This document shows, piece after piece, positions 26,867-36,200 of a stretch of DNA of 64,000 bases. The notes under the pieces are model-generated. The model was not told the origin of the DNA. It saw nothing but the letters and a program-made list of their open reading frames with translations, and did not search any database. A program made the translations under genes and the position numbers. This DNA is from Pelosinus fermentans DSM 17108 (lineage in GTDB: Bacteria; Bacillota; Negativicutes; DSM-13327), in assembly GCF_000271485.2 (NCBI RefSeq), contig NZ_AKVN02000001.1, positions 3,373,501 through 3,437,500 of the forward strand, in the 5' to 3' direction. Numbering within the stretch: position 1 is the first letter of the stretch; the number at the start of each line of letters is the position of its first letter.

Positions 26867-27679
26867 TCAAAGACCAAGATCATAAATCCTGTTGGCATTG
26901 TCAAAAAACACTTTGTCATGATGCTTTGCGGGAATAATATGTTCAACAAACTCAATATAATTGGAGATGTTAGCCAAGGGCCAATCTGTTCCATACAACA
27001 GGCGCTCATAGTTATCCAGGTATTCCAGCCATACTTTTATGAAGTTAATATAGCCTTTCTTTCTTTCAAAAAAATCCGGCATACTATCAATCCGGCCTTC
27101 CAAAATTCCCGAAAGGTCGGCAGCTACATTTTCATTTTTCTCAATAACTGCAATAGCGTCTACTAACCATGGATTACCAATATGACACATAACAAACTGA
27201 ACCTGGGGATAGCGCACCGCTACCTCATCCAAGGTCAAAGGATGACTGTATTTCAACAGGCCATTGCTGGAAGCTGTCAAACCAGTATGGATAGCCACTG
27301 GTTTTTTATATTGCATTGCCAGCTGGTAAAACGGGTCAACCACCGAATCGTAAACATAAAAATGATTGTAGCCCGGATATAACTTAATACCGACACAATT
27401 TTTTCTTTGCAAATGTTTCTCTACTAAGTAAGCCTGCTGCACCACCTCATCCACGTTAAAGCAGGTGCTATCCAGCCCGATGCAATAGCTAAGATAGTCA
27501 GGATACTCGTGTTCGCCCAGCTCCAGACCCCGGTTTCCCATGACCACACCATGAACGATGTTATGCGCAGCATATTGATCTTTCAGATGCGCACCAGTAT
27601 TTTTATGACCCGCCAATTCTGCAATCTGGTCAAAGTAAGGCTCCCGGCAAAAATGGATGTGGGCATCAATAATCTTCAT
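26867..27679 (-). CDS. Amidohydrolase-related TIM-barrel protein (COG2159 type)
   Basis: A 270-residue metal-dependent hydrolase. It starts KIIDAHIHFCREP with the HxH metal motif, has VAIHTGLT and VMCHIGNPWLVDA histidines in later strands, and ends near LLYGTDWPLANIS with the metal/base Asp. These features fit the 2-pyrone-4,6-dicarboxylate lactonase/ACMSD-related group (decarboxylases or hydrolases). The start ATG 27679 has GAGGAAGG about 11 bases upstream. Substrate unknown; first gene of a two-gene unit with the MmcQ copy. Confidence 0.88.
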   Translation of the reverse strand: MKIIDAHIHFCREPYFDQIAELAGHKNTGAHLKDQYAAHNIVHGVVMGNRGLELGEHEYPDYLSYCIGLDSTCFNVDEVVQQAYLVEKHLQRKNCVGIKLYPGYNHFYVYDSVVDPFYQLAMQYKKPVAIHTGLTASSNGLLKYSHPLTLDEVAVRYPQVQFVMCHIGNPWLVDAIAVIEKNENVAADLSGILEGRIDSMPDFFERKKGYINFIKVWLEYLDNYERLLYGTDWPLANISNYIEFVEHIIPAKHHDKVFFDNANRIYDLGL

Positions 27680-27861
27680 TGGGCATTAGTCCTTCCTCAA
27701 ATGTTTTCTTATGCACATATTCCCAGCCTATATTATCCTGCAGTCTATCTTTTAAAGAGTAACCCATATATATTCTTATCATACCATCGTATGCTGCTAA
27801 TGAGAAGTAGTATCATATAGGTTTTTTTACAGGTACATTGTTTTTTCCTGCCCTTGTCTTA

Positions 27862-27966
27862 TCCTGCACTTATATACTGGAGGCAATATCCTAACCGATC
27901 TGCCGCCTGCACAAAGCTGCCCAGTTTTGCGATGAGCGCAAACGTTTTGAGTTGACGAAGTTCCAT
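27862..27966 (-). pseudogene. Truncated LysR-type regulator gene
   Basis: Starts with MELRQLKTFALIAKLGSF and continues VQAADRLGY, the classic LysR N-terminal helix-turn-helix start, and then breaks off into unrelated residues and a stop after 34 codons. Nothing of the effector domain follows. It stands divergent to and just upstream of the DJ-1 gene at 28085, the usual place for a regulator of that gene. Confidence 0.8.
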
Positions 27967-28084
27967 AAGCCACCTTCTTTAATTCAGTAATATCGAATCT
28001 TAGATTCTAAACATTCAATTTTATATTTACTTGCGTCTATGATACGATAAAACATAAGAAAATACAATTAAGGCGGTGATCTTA

Positions 28085-28696
28085 TTGAAAACCAAAAAAA
28101 TATTACTCTTACTATCCAACGGTTTTGAAGCTTATGAAGCCAGTGTTTTTACCGATGTGATGGGCTGGAATAAGCTAGAAGGAGATGGTTCTACTGAAGT
28201 AATAACCTGCGGTCTGCGAAAAGAGTTGAAATGTACCTGGAATTTTACCATAATTCCCGAGATGCAGCTTTCCGAGGTTGATGTAACGATGTTTGATTCC
28301 TTGGCTATCCCAGGTGGTTTTGAAGAGGCAGGTTTTTACGTCGATGCTTTTAGCGAGGAATTTCTTTCTGTCATCCGGAAATTTGATCAGGAGGAAAAAA
28401 TCATCGCATCTGTATGCGTTGGAGCTTTGCCGTTAGGCAAAAGCGGCGTATTGAAAGGTCGCAAAGGTACAACCTATCATTTAAATAATGGCTTGCGTCA
28501 ACAGCAATTAGCTGCTTTCGGAGTACAAGTAATGAATCAACCTATCGTCGTTGATAGAAATATAATAACATCATCGTGTCCATCTACTGCCTTGGGGGTA
28601 GCCTTTACTTTACTTGAAATGCTAACATCCGCAGATAACTGCCGTAGTATCAAAAATCTAATGGGCTTTTACCCACCATACAGTAATACAAATTAG
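28085..28696 (+). CDS. DJ-1/PfpI family protein (YajL-like)
   Basis: A 203-residue DJ-1/PfpI protein: start KTKKILLLLSNGFEAYEASVF, nucleophile elbow ASVCVGALPLGKSGVLKGRKGTTYH with the Cys, and SSCPSTALGVAFTLLEML at the end. TTG start at 28085 is favoured because AAGGCGGTG lies 6 bases upstream; the longer frame begins at a GTG inside that site. Likely stress or carbonyl-detoxification role as in the family. Preceded by a dead LysR gene. Confidence 0.88.
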   Translation: MKTKKILLLLSNGFEAYEASVFTDVMGWNKLEGDGSTEVITCGLRKELKCTWNFTIIPEMQLSEVDVTMFDSLAIPGGFEEAGFYVDAFSEEFLSVIRKFDQEEKIIASVCVGALPLGKSGVLKGRKGTTYHLNNGLRQQQLAAFGVQVMNQPIVVDRNIITSSCPSTALGVAFTLLEMLTSADNCRSIKNLMGFYPPYSNTN

Positions 28697-28719
28697 CATG
28701 AGTTAAATTGCGGATAAAA

Positions 28720-28753
28720 ATAGGCATTAGTCAATATTTTGACCAATGCCTAT
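28720..28753. terminator. Bidirectional terminator
   Basis: Arms ATAGGCATT and AATGCCTAT with an inner TCAA/TTGA stem, between the convergent DJ-1 gene and the C_GCAxxG_C_C gene. Confidence 0.8.
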
Positions 28754-28801
28754 AATGGCTTACCAGTTTTCAGAATGGAGCATTTCCAGTCTTTTAATTT
28801 A

Positions 28802-29224
28802 CTATCTCATTTTTCTCTCCAAATATTCAGCAGTAAATTTTACAGCTTGATTTGTTAGTCCCTCACATAAATGAGGTGGATTATCTGCCTTAAAACCTTG
28901 TGGGCGCAATTGTTGGCATGATAAGCTGCCAAATTCTCCTTCAAATTCTTGTACAAAGCAATAACATACATTAATTATTTCTTCTGCTGGTACCCCTTTC
29001 TCTTTTCCCAAAATACCAATCAACATCAAAGAGCCTTCTACCAAGCCACACTGCGCACCAAAACCACCAGCACCATGCATACCGATAGCAGAGTGAATTA
29101 CTTGCCTATCTAAATCTATTTCATGTAACTCCGCCAATGTGTTTAGCATGGTTGTCGCACAATTAACATTTTCACGCCAATAATAGTCAGATACTCTTTC
29201 CTTAATGTACTCCTCTATTTTCAT
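28802..29224 (-). CDS. C_GCAxxG_C_C family redox protein
   Basis: A 140-residue protein of the family named for its cysteine pattern. The pattern appears as GAGGFGAQCGLVEGSLMLIG with later Cys in CYCFVQEF and SLSCQQL, plus NCATTMLNTL at the start. Such proteins are thought to bind a metal or cluster and are common in anaerobes. The start ATG 29224 follows GGAGGATGTGGA. It is the last of a three-gene minus-strand run after Lrp and NIPSNAP. Confidence 0.85.
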   Translation of the reverse strand: MKIEEYIKERVSDYYWRENVNCATTMLNTLAELHEIDLDRQVIHSAIGMHGAGGFGAQCGLVEGSLMLIGILGKEKGVPAEEIINVCYCFVQEFEGEFGSLSCQQLRPQGFKADNPPHLCEGLTNQAVKFTAEYLERKMR

Positions 29225-29249
29225 TCCACATCCTCCAGTAAATGAATCA

Positions 29250-29555
29250 TTATTTAAATACAGGCTTTAAAAAACTGCGTTCATAGCTCAAAATACAGCG
29301 AGTTGTTTCTGCAAAATCAAAAGCAATCTTGCATGCATCATCAGTTTTAATGATTTCTCTATATCGCTCATATTCAGCAAGACTTGAGAAGCTAAATAAA
29401 GCATAAGCAACATTGTTTGCTCCTTCATGAGGCAAAAAGTATCCATGATGAACACCACCTAGTTTATTTACAAGTGGTATCCACATCTTTCCGTATTCTT
29501 CAAACTCTGCGACTTTATAAGGATCAATAATATATCGCAAATAACAAGTAACCAT
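29250..29555 (-). CDS. NIPSNAP family protein
   Basis: A 101-residue ferredoxin-like-fold protein of the NIPSNAP family: VTCYLRYIIDPYKVAEFEEYGKMW, then GGVHHGYFLPHEGANNVAYALFSF. The family is structurally related to small monooxygenase-like barrels; the activity is not established. Start ATG with a good site AAAAGGGGGATT upstream. It lies 25 bases before the C_GCAxxG gene and 42 bases behind the Lrp gene, so one operon is likely. Confidence 0.85.
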   Translation of the reverse strand: MVTCYLRYIIDPYKVAEFEEYGKMWIPLVNKLGGVHHGYFLPHEGANNVAYALFSFSSLAEYERYREIIKTDDACKIAFDFAETTRCILSYERSFLKPVFK

Positions 29556-29597
29556 TAATTAATCCCCCTTTTAAAATTTGAGAATGCCTGGGATTCA

Positions 29598-30029
29598 TTA
29601 TAAAACAGTATCAATAACAAAAGTTGTTGATGTTTCTATTATCCCATCAAAATTCCAAACACGATCTAGTATCTTTGTCGCATCTTCCGGTGATGAAATT
29701 CTCGTTTTTATTAGCACACACCATTCTCCTGCCAAACGGTGACACTCCTCTATGACTACTCCGTCCATGTCCATGCCAGCTATTTCATCCGCAATTTTGG
29801 CAAAATAGCTTCCGTTTATTTTTAGAAATAGTAAGCATCGAATACATGGTGTAACTTTTCGCCAATCAATTAATGCCTTATACCCAGTTATTATCCCCTC
29901 TTGTTCTAACTTTTCAACTCGTTTATGTATAGCTGGTCTAGACAAGTGTAATCTTTTAGCAATTTCTTCGTGACTTACTCTACCATTTTGTTCTAGCATT
30001 TTAATAATCTCGTTATCAATTTGATCCAT
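29598..30029 (-). CDS. Lrp/AsnC family transcriptional regulator
   Basis: A 143-residue Lrp-type regulator. Helix-turn-helix at IIKMLEQNGRVSHEEIAKRLHLSRPAIHKRVEKLEQEGIITGYKA and a ligand-binding RAM domain in the rest (HRLAGEWCVLIKTRI). ATG start behind AGGAGGATACTT. First gene of the unit with NIPSNAP and C_GCAxxG proteins, which it probably controls. A perfect 12-base inverted repeat lies upstream at 30161-30194. Confidence 0.92.
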   Translation of the reverse strand: MDQIDNEIIKMLEQNGRVSHEEIAKRLHLSRPAIHKRVEKLEQEGIITGYKALIDWRKVTPCIRCLLFLKINGSYFAKIADEIAGMDMDGVVIEECHRLAGEWCVLIKTRISSPEDATKILDRVWNFDGIIETSTTFVIDTVL

Positions 30030-30383
30030 AAGTATCCTCCTCGTATAATTGTATCATATTTCATCCCATTACAAACTATAAGTAATTATATGTAGTAAAT
30101 ATTCTACTAATAGTAATCAAATCCTTTAATACTCTATTTTCATTCCATTAAAAGTGGTAAAATCGTAATGAAATAATTAATCTTCATTACGATTCGTAAA
30201 AAACATTCAAGAATTATTACGCTTCTTAAACCAAAATCCAGGATTTCGCAAAAATGCTTGAAATCCTGGATTTTTTAGTAATTTTATACTCATACATGCG
30301 AATTGAGTTTTAATGACAACCTGCCTTTGACTGGTATCATCTAACATATTTAAGCCCATTACTTTAATTAATGCAGTTTAGTT
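30030..30383. other. Intergenic with two inverted repeats
   Basis: No gene. It holds the inverted repeat at 30161-30194 (AATCGTAATGAA and TTCATTACGATT, 10-base loop), which could be a further terminator or a regulator site for the Lrp gene, and the terminator at 30233-30274. Confidence 0.6.
30233..30274 (-). terminator. Terminator of LysE-type exporter gene
   Basis: Perfect 15-base arms AAAATCCAGGATTTC and complement with a 12-base loop; TTTTGG and TTTTTT on the two flanks, so it may serve both strands. Confidence 0.85.
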
Positions 30384-31010
30384 TTATCGTTCAACCGTTA
30401 GAATTTTTACCCCCAAGAGCAAATAAATTCCCCCGCATACTTTGTTCATCATATGGGTCGCTCGACTTCTTTGCCGAAGGAAATTTGTCATACCAGATGA
30501 GAAAAAAACGAGTAGTAGGCACCAAAGAGTACCGGTTGTTACAAAAGTAACGCCAAGAAGTATAAAAGGTAAAATACCATAGCTATTCTCTAAGACAATA
30601 AACTGGGGAAGAAAAGACAGAAAAAACAGGGCAACCTTGGGATTAAGTACACTGGTTAAAAGCCCCTGTAAATATAAATCTTGATTCGACATGGCTTCTC
30701 CATTAGATGAAACGAGTGTACTATCTTTAGCAAGCAAAGTAGTAATACCTAAATAAGCAAGATAACAAGCACCGGCTATCTTGATAATGGTAAATATAAA
30801 ATAAGATTGAGCTAAGATGACAGATAATCCCAATGCTGCAAGCAGGGTATGAACTAAACCTCCTGTACTAATACCTAATGCAGAATAAATACCCGCCCTA
30901 TGACCTTGTGAAATGCTGCGACTCAAAACGTATATGGTGTCAGGACCAGGAGTCAAATTCAATATAATACCCGCAAGTAAGAACATCTCATAGTGAACAA
31001 TTCCAAACAT
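30384..31010 (-). CDS. LysE family amino acid exporter
   Basis: A 208-residue membrane protein with six hydrophobic segments. The motif ILNLTPGPDTIYVLSRSISQGHRAGIYSALG is the LysE/RhtB-family signature (NLTPGPD). The start ATG 31010 follows AAGGAGGAATAATC. Members export amino acids or homoserine derivatives; substrate unknown. Single gene, with the broken LysR/racemase region upstream. Confidence 0.92.
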   Translation of the reverse strand: MFGIVHYEMFLLAGIILNLTPGPDTIYVLSRSISQGHRAGIYSALGISTGGLVHTLLAALGLSVILAQSYFIFTIIKIAGACYLAYLGITTLLAKDSTLVSSNGEAMSNQDLYLQGLLTSVLNPKVALFFLSFLPQFIVLENSYGILPFILLGVTFVTTGTLWCLLLVFFSSGMTNFLRQRSRATHMMNKVCGGIYLLLGVKILTVER

Positions 31011-31248
31011 GATTATTCCTCCTTTATCACTTCTTTATTCGTTAGGACATTCGAATTATTACACTAACAGTATGCTTTCATAGATTCTCAAAACCAAACT
31101 GCTAATGGTAATAGTTAAACATCTAAATATAGAACTCCTGCCAAAGCAGCACAGATACCAACGACTGTACACAATTAGACGATTATTAGTATTTCGGATC
31201 ATGGCACCACTGTTATTGAAAAACCTTACAGCACTAAAATTCAGCTAA

Positions 31249-31921
31249 TCAATTTTCAACCGCATACCTTACCACTTCTTTAGCCAAAAGCAAGGTGGGA
31301 TCAATAGGATTATAATCACCTTCCAGATGTTTAAATAGAAGGGGTATCTCTGTACAGCCCGCAATAAATGATCGTACCCCCATGTTGCAATACCTAGAAA
31401 TCATATTGCTCATTTTGCCGAGTAATTGATTCTTTTCGATATACCCTGCCTTTACTTGCTCAATGGCGAGGGAAATCAACTTTTGCTCGTCAGTACTAGG
31501 AGTAAGGATTTTCAAACCTTTAACCGAAAATCCTTTTTGGTAAATTTCAGTTTTAACCGTAGCATCTGAAGCAAATAACATAATTTTCTCAGTCTTTTTA
31601 CACCAATTTTTATGTTATCTTCACTGCAGCTAAAGCTATGCATAGAATTTTGGGCTTCTTTATATAAACTCACAAATCTCTCGGCATAATTGATCATCAT
31701 GATACCAGCATCGTTAAGGTCAATCTCTTTCCCGTTCTCTTGAATAACTGCACATGGAAAGCATCTTCCAAACTGCAAATCTGCGCTGTTATAGCAGGCT
31801 GCGAAAAACTAAGCTGTTCCGCCGCCTTTGTAATATTTAAAAGTTTAGCCACTAGAAGAAATGTTTTGAATAGCTTAATTTCCAGACGTACCACCTCACC
31901 TTCGTTAATAAAATCAGCCAA
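31249..31921 (-). pseudogene. Deletion-fused remnants of a LysR gene and an aspartate/glutamate racemase gene
   Basis: The upstream part encodes a LysR N-terminus (LFKTFLLVAKLLNITKAAEQ and SFSQPAITAQICSLEDAF), shifted in frame once near 31740, after which the linker helix DAGIMMINYAERFVSLYKEA follows. The LysR part stops near SEDNIKIGV. Immediately behind, in another frame, the C-terminal half of an Asp/Glu racemase begins (KIMLFASDATVKTEIYQKGF) and runs to GCTEIPLL with the catalytic Cys and DPTLLLAKEVVRYA. The racemase N-terminal half and the LysR effector domain are missing. A deletion has joined two genes around 31600. Confidence 0.85.
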
Positions 31922-32070
31922 CCTGGATTTTGATAATTCTGTCGTCTTTTAATTTTTTTGATCATCTTGTATGGACATTGCAGCCAGATCTTTTCTGGTT
32001 ATAACATCCAGGGAAATTAGGACAGATTATTGGAATAATATTATCAAACAATCCTGGCGGGGTGATATAT

Positions 32071-33099
32071 TTGTTGCTAGATCAATTTCTTAGTCATCAA
32101 AAGTTCCCAAGAATCCTAATCCTTCGTTTAAGTTCTATTGGTGATGTCCTGCAGGCTTCCCCCGTCGCTCGTGAACTCCGAAAGGCTTTCCCTTCTGCAT
32201 ATATATCTTGGCTGATAGAGTCGAAATCACAAGAAGTCATTCAAGATAATAGTAATCTTGACAGCGTTTTTGTGTGGCCCCGCAAGGAGTGGAACGCCGA
32301 GGCTAAAAAAACAGGTGACTATCATGCTTTAGTCAGAAAAAATCTGGCCTTCGTTAAGCAAATACGAAAGGAGAAGTTTCAGATCAGTATTGATCTGCAC
32401 GGAATGTTTAGAAGTGGGTTACTAGGTTATCTCAGCGGTGCTAAATACCGACTATGTTTACCCAACTCTCGGGAGTATGCCGAACACTTTGCTAATGTTA
32501 AAGTAAAGACTGGAAATTTTCCTACCGTGTTCTCACGGTATTTGAGTGTTCTAAAAGAATTCGGCATTCATAGAACTGAGCCCGAAATGGAGATGCAGAT
32601 TTCATTATGCGACGAACGATTTGCTATGGAATTTATGGCGAATTACGGCCTTAAGAAGAAAGGTTTCTTTATACTTAATCCTGCGACAAGTCAGCCAAAT
32701 AAATGCTGGTCTACAGATAAATTCGCAAAGTTAGGAGATATGCTGGTGGACACATACCAGTTGCCAATACTACTCCTTGGTGCTAAAAGCGATCGCCCTC
32801 TTACTAAAAAGATAGTAGATGGAATGAGACACAAACCCATCGATGCTACCGGGTTAGTTAATCTAAAGCAGCTGGGAGCCATAACAAAGCAAGCACGTAC
32901 ATTTATCTCCGGTGATACAGGCCCACTCTATATCGCTCAAGCGGTGGGAACACCTACTGTTGCTATATTTGGGCCAACTAATGCCAACTATTATAGCTTA
33001 GAAAAGAAAAATCATATTTTCATTCAGGGAAGGGATGCATGCACGAATAATGTAACTATTATTGAACTTTATCGTGCCGTAAGACAGTTAATGCCTTAA
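32071..33099 (+). CDS. Glycosyltransferase family 9 (heptosyltransferase-like)
   Basis: About 342 residues with a GT-B fold of family 9. N-terminus RILILRLSSIGDVLQASPVARELRKAFP is the classic heptosyltransferase start with the glycine-rich loop; FILNPATSQPNKCWSTDKFAKL and FISGDTGPLYIAQAVGTPTVAIFGPTN form the donor site. The TTG start near 32071 is preferred because GGGGTGAT lies upstream; a GTG at 32062 is also possible. The product probably adds a heptose or related sugar to LPS core at the inner membrane, which supports an outer membrane in this organism. Confidence 0.88.
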   Translation: MLLDQFLSHQKFPRILILRLSSIGDVLQASPVARELRKAFPSAYISWLIESKSQEVIQDNSNLDSVFVWPRKEWNAEAKKTGDYHALVRKNLAFVKQIRKEKFQISIDLHGMFRSGLLGYLSGAKYRLCLPNSREYAEHFANVKVKTGNFPTVFSRYLSVLKEFGIHRTEPEMEMQISLCDERFAMEFMANYGLKKKGFFILNPATSQPNKCWSTDKFAKLGDMLVDTYQLPILLLGAKSDRPLTKKIVDGMRHKPIDATGLVNLKQLGAITKQARTFISGDTGPLYIAQAVGTPTVAIFGPTNANYYSLEKKNHIFIQGRDACTNNVTIIELYRAVRQLMP

Positions 33100-33233
33100 A
33101 AGTATTTTACTAACTCACTTTCGCTGAGAAAAAAGAGATGACATTTCATCGATAGTTAAGGACCTGTTTGACAAAACCCTGCCGAAAATGTTGAACGCCG
33201 AGACTAAGCTACTTTACAGGAGTTTGTCATATA

Positions 33234-33555
33234 TTATATTCCTTTAAATATTCTCGCTATTACGCTAGCGGTGTGACTAATATCGTCTTTCTCTATGCCG
33301 TGATGGGTAACAAAACGTATGCTGTACTCTCCAAATACAGCAACCTTAATTCCCTGCTCTCCTAATGATGCTGCCGCCTGCTTGGCCGTAATACCGAATG
33401 GAGAAACATCTCCGATAACAATATTGTTTGAACTGTTTTTATATCGATATCCATTCCAATGATACGTCATCACCAACTTCGGCTTGGTACATGGCTTGCC
33501 GCATTTCCGAAGTAGGCTTGGTTACTGTATCACTACGTAAATCAACAATTTTCAA
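33234..33555 (-). pseudogene. Threonine aldolase gene with large internal deletion
   Basis: A TTG start at 33555 behind GGGGGAATTGCT opens a frame [20 protein letters not shown] then AEVGDD, the N-terminus of L-threonine aldolase (about 34 residues). It runs into a short junction with a stop. The next frame continues NNIVIGDVSPFGITAKQAA and ends VRFVTHH-type IRFVTHHGIEKDDI, the C-terminal part. The central 250 or so residues with the PLP lysine are gone. Same orientation as the MarR gene just upstream. Confidence 0.88.
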
Positions 33556-33591
33556 AGCAATTCCCCCAATTAAATCTTGTATATACTATCT

Positions 33592-34047
33592 TCATTCTCG
33601 TTCTTCTTTGAAATTCTTTAGTTCTTTCCAATCCTGTTCAATATTTTCACGCATTTTCTTTAATAATCGAAAAACAGCTTCTCTTTCTTCTAAATTAAAT
33701 CCATGAAAGCAGCTTTCAATATTCTGATTTTCTTCTTGAATAATATAGGAGTAAGCCTCCTTAGCTTTTGCTGACGGAAAAAGGTGCCACATCCGTTTAT
33801 CATCATTACCACGTTCTCTTTGCACATAGTTCTCATCCATCAGCTTTTGAACCGCCTTGGTTGTTGTTGCTTTGTCCACTTTCAATATATTAGAAAGTTC
33901 AACCAGATTAACACCAGGGCACTCGCAAATACGAGTCAGGAAAATAAATTGCCCTCTTTGTAATTTTATTTCTCGGAATTTTATATCACTAATGGACTGA
34001 ATGCAGCGTGCGAGCATCCCAACTTCCCGTAAGACCTCATTGTTCAA
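33592..34047 (-). CDS. MarR family transcriptional regulator
   Basis: A 151-residue MarR protein: LQRGQFIFLTRICECPGVNL, recognition region ILKVDKATTTKAVQKLMDENYV and wing VQRERGNDDKRMWHLFPSAK. The listed TTG start has its GGGGG 18 bases away, so the true start may be the ATG 11 codons further in. A palindrome AGTTGAAATGTCAACT at 34112-34127 stands upstream. Its neighbour, the threonine aldolase, has lost its middle, so the regulon partner may be dead. Confidence 0.88.
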   Translation of the reverse strand: MNNEVLREVGMLARCIQSISDIKFREIKLQRGQFIFLTRICECPGVNLVELSNILKVDKATTTKAVQKLMDENYVQRERGNDDKRMWHLFPSAKAKEAYSYIIQEENQNIESCFHGFNLEEREAVFRLLKKMRENIEQDWKELKNFKEERE

Positions 34048-34111
34048 TATGTTAATCAGTCATTCCCCCTTTAGGAAATTAAATTTCAATAGCTATAACA
34101 TATATTTTTTT

Positions 34112-34127
34112 AGTTGAAATGTCAACT
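34112..34127 (-). promoter_or_regulatory. Candidate MarR operator
   Basis: Inverted repeat AGTTGA-AATG-TCAACT, 65 bases before the MarR gene start. Size and symmetry suit a MarR dimer; not tied to a second site in the window. Confidence 0.5.
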
Positions 34128-34227
34128 TCTATGCAGCTTATGGAGTCTTTCTTCCGGCAAAATAAAAATAGCCTAAACCCTAATAATAAAGGATTCAAGC
34201 TATTAACATCATGGGATCAAACCGATA

Positions 34228-36039
34228 TTAAGACATTGAAGTTACAATACGGGTAAGATCATCTCCAGAAATAGCTTCCTTCTCTTTTAAAAACTGTGCA
34301 ACTTCATGTAAAACCGCAATGTGTTCGGTTAGAATCTGCTTAGCTGTATTTTGTGCTTCATCCAGCAACCGATGAATTTCTTGATCGATATGTAAAATGG
34401 TGGCAGGGCTTAAGTCCTCTCGTCCTGAAACACCACTTCTTAAGTAGGTTCCTGTAGTATTCGCATAACGAACCGGTCCTAGCTTTAGGGACATCCCGAA
34501 CTCAGTAATCATACGCCGTGCCATTTCTGTCGCACGTTCAAGGTCGTTGGAAGCACCAGTAGAGGCTTCCTGAAAAACAATGAGTTCTGCCGCCCTTCCG
34601 CCAAGCATTACGGCGATACGTGCCTTAAGTTCATTCTCTCCGATAAGATAGCGATCTTCTTCCGGCATCTGCATGGTATAGCCCAGCGCACCTTTTGCAG
34701 TTGGGATAATGCTGATTTTGTGAACTGGGTCGGTTCCAGGAAGATAATAAGCAGTAAGTGCGTGGCCGACCTCATGATAAGAAACTTTAGACCGAATCGC
34801 ATCAGAAAGGGGCGTTTTTCGCTGCAGCCCGGCTACAACCCGCTCGATAGCTAAATCAAAATCAGCCATAGAAATTGTCTTAGCCCCTTGCCGGATGGCT
34901 AGTAAGGCAGCTTCATTGGCAAGATTGGCTAATTCCGCTCCTGAAAAACCGGCTGTTATCTTAGCGAGACGTTCGAGATTTACATCATCGCCAAGGGGCA
35001 TGCTGCGAGTATGAATGGTTAGAATTTCAAGACGACCTGGCTCAGTAGGTAAATTTACTTGAATCTGTCGGTCAAAACGGCCTGGTCGTATCAATGCAGC
35101 ATCCAGGATTTCCGGCCGATTGGTGGCTGCCATGATGACCACACCAGAATTAGCCGCAAATCCGTCCATTTCCGCCAACAACTGATTCAGAGTATTTTCC
35201 TGTTCGCTGTTTCCGCCTATCCCTGCTACACTCGTCCGTGCTTGTCCAATGGCATCAATTTCGTCAATAAAGATAATACAGGGAGCCTTCTTTTGTGCCT
35301 GTTCGAAAAGATCTCGTACCCTTGCAGCTCCTACCCCGACAAACATTTCAACAAAACTTGAACCGGTAAGAAAGAAAAATGGAACTTCCGCCTCTCCCGC
35401 TGTCGCCTTAGCAAGAAGCGTTTTTCCTGTTCCAGGTGAACCAGCAAGAAGCACCCCTTTGGGCAGCTTCGCTCCCATTTTGCTAAACTTCTCTGGATTT
35501 TTCAGATATTCAATGATTTCCCGCAATTCAACTTCTGCTTCGCCGACCCCGCCGACATCACTGAATTTAATACCAATCATTTCTCCGCTAATCTCATGCG
35601 CTTTACTTTTTCCGAGAGACATGGCGTTAGGCCCCCCGCCTCCCATCCGCTTAAAAATGAAGTACCAGATTAAGAATAAAGGTAGTAGGGGCAGAATAAA
35701 ACCAAATAGGGTTGAAAGCAAACCTTTCGTTGGAGCTTGAGCCGAAAAAGCTACTCCCGAGGCAATCAGGCGATCCACCAAGTCTGGATCAGTGACTGCC
35801 ACAACATTAGCGGAAGTTTCTTTTTGATTTTCCGTGGCTTTCAACGTAAAAACAATACGGTCGCCACTCAAAATAACCTCATTAATCTTGTTCTCCTTTA
35901 AATCCTGGAGGAAAACATTGTAGCTGACCTCTGTTTCGCGGATAATGAATGGTTTATAAACAAGATCGTTAAAGAGCCAAGTTGCCAGCATGGCGATAAT
36001 AAGATACCCTGCGGAAAAACTTCGTTGTTTGTTATCCAT
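34228..36039 (-). CDS. ftsH: ATP-dependent zinc metalloprotease FtsH
   Basis: A 603-residue FtsH. Two N-terminal membrane helices ([14 protein letters not shown] and [18 protein letters not shown]) enclose a periplasmic domain. The AAA module has Walker A GSPGTGKT, Walker [10 protein letters not shown], pore loop [14 protein letters not shown] and SRH motif [20 protein letters not shown]. The protease has HEVGH and [13 protein letters not shown] with the third zinc ligand. The stretch after DAIG ([18 protein letters not shown]) differs from the usual RQRG-GGGHDE, so this may be a second FtsH. ATG 36039 follows AAAGGAGG. It degrades membrane and unstable proteins. Confidence 0.95.
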   Translation of the reverse strand: MDNKQRSFSAGYLIIAMLATWLFNDLVYKPFIIRETEVSYNVFLQDLKENKINEVILSGDRIVFTLKATENQKETSANVVAVTDPDLVDRLIASGVAFSAQAPTKGLLSTLFGFILPLLPLFLIWYFIFKRMGGGGPNAMSLGKSKAHEISGEMIGIKFSDVGGVGEAEVELREIIEYLKNPEKFSKMGAKLPKGVLLAGSPGTGKTLLAKATAGEAEVPFFFLTGSSFVEMFVGVGAARVRDLFEQAQKKAPCIIFIDEIDAIGQARTSVAGIGGNSEQENTLNQLLAEMDGFAANSGVVIMAATNRPEILDAALIRPGRFDRQIQVNLPTEPGRLEILTIHTRSMPLGDDVNLERLAKITAGFSGAELANLANEAALLAIRQGAKTISMADFDLAIERVVAGLQRKTPLSDAIRSKVSYHEVGHALTAYYLPGTDPVHKISIIPTAKGALGYTMQMPEEDRYLIGENELKARIAVMLGGRAAELIVFQEASTGASNDLERATEMARRMITEFGMSLKLGPVRYANTTGTYLRSGVSGREDLSPATILHIDQEIHRLLDEAQNTAKQILTEHIAVLHEVAQFLKEKEAISGDDLTRIVTSMS

Positions 36040-36114
36040 ATGATCCTCCTTTTGGACTTTTCTTATTATCATGTACATGATCGGGGGAAATTATGATTTA
36101 TTGGGCAAGACTAA

Positions 36115-36137
36115 AAACCCGCAAAATTCGCGGGTTT
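36115..36137 (-). terminator. Terminator of map gene
   Basis: Arms AAACCCGC and GCGGGTTT with a 7-base loop; TTTTT follows on the minus strand. Confidence 0.8.
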
Positions 36138-36200
36138 AATCAGATTCAACTTGTAATTGTATGAGTCACTGCCAGCCCAGACTATCTATTGGCACAGATA

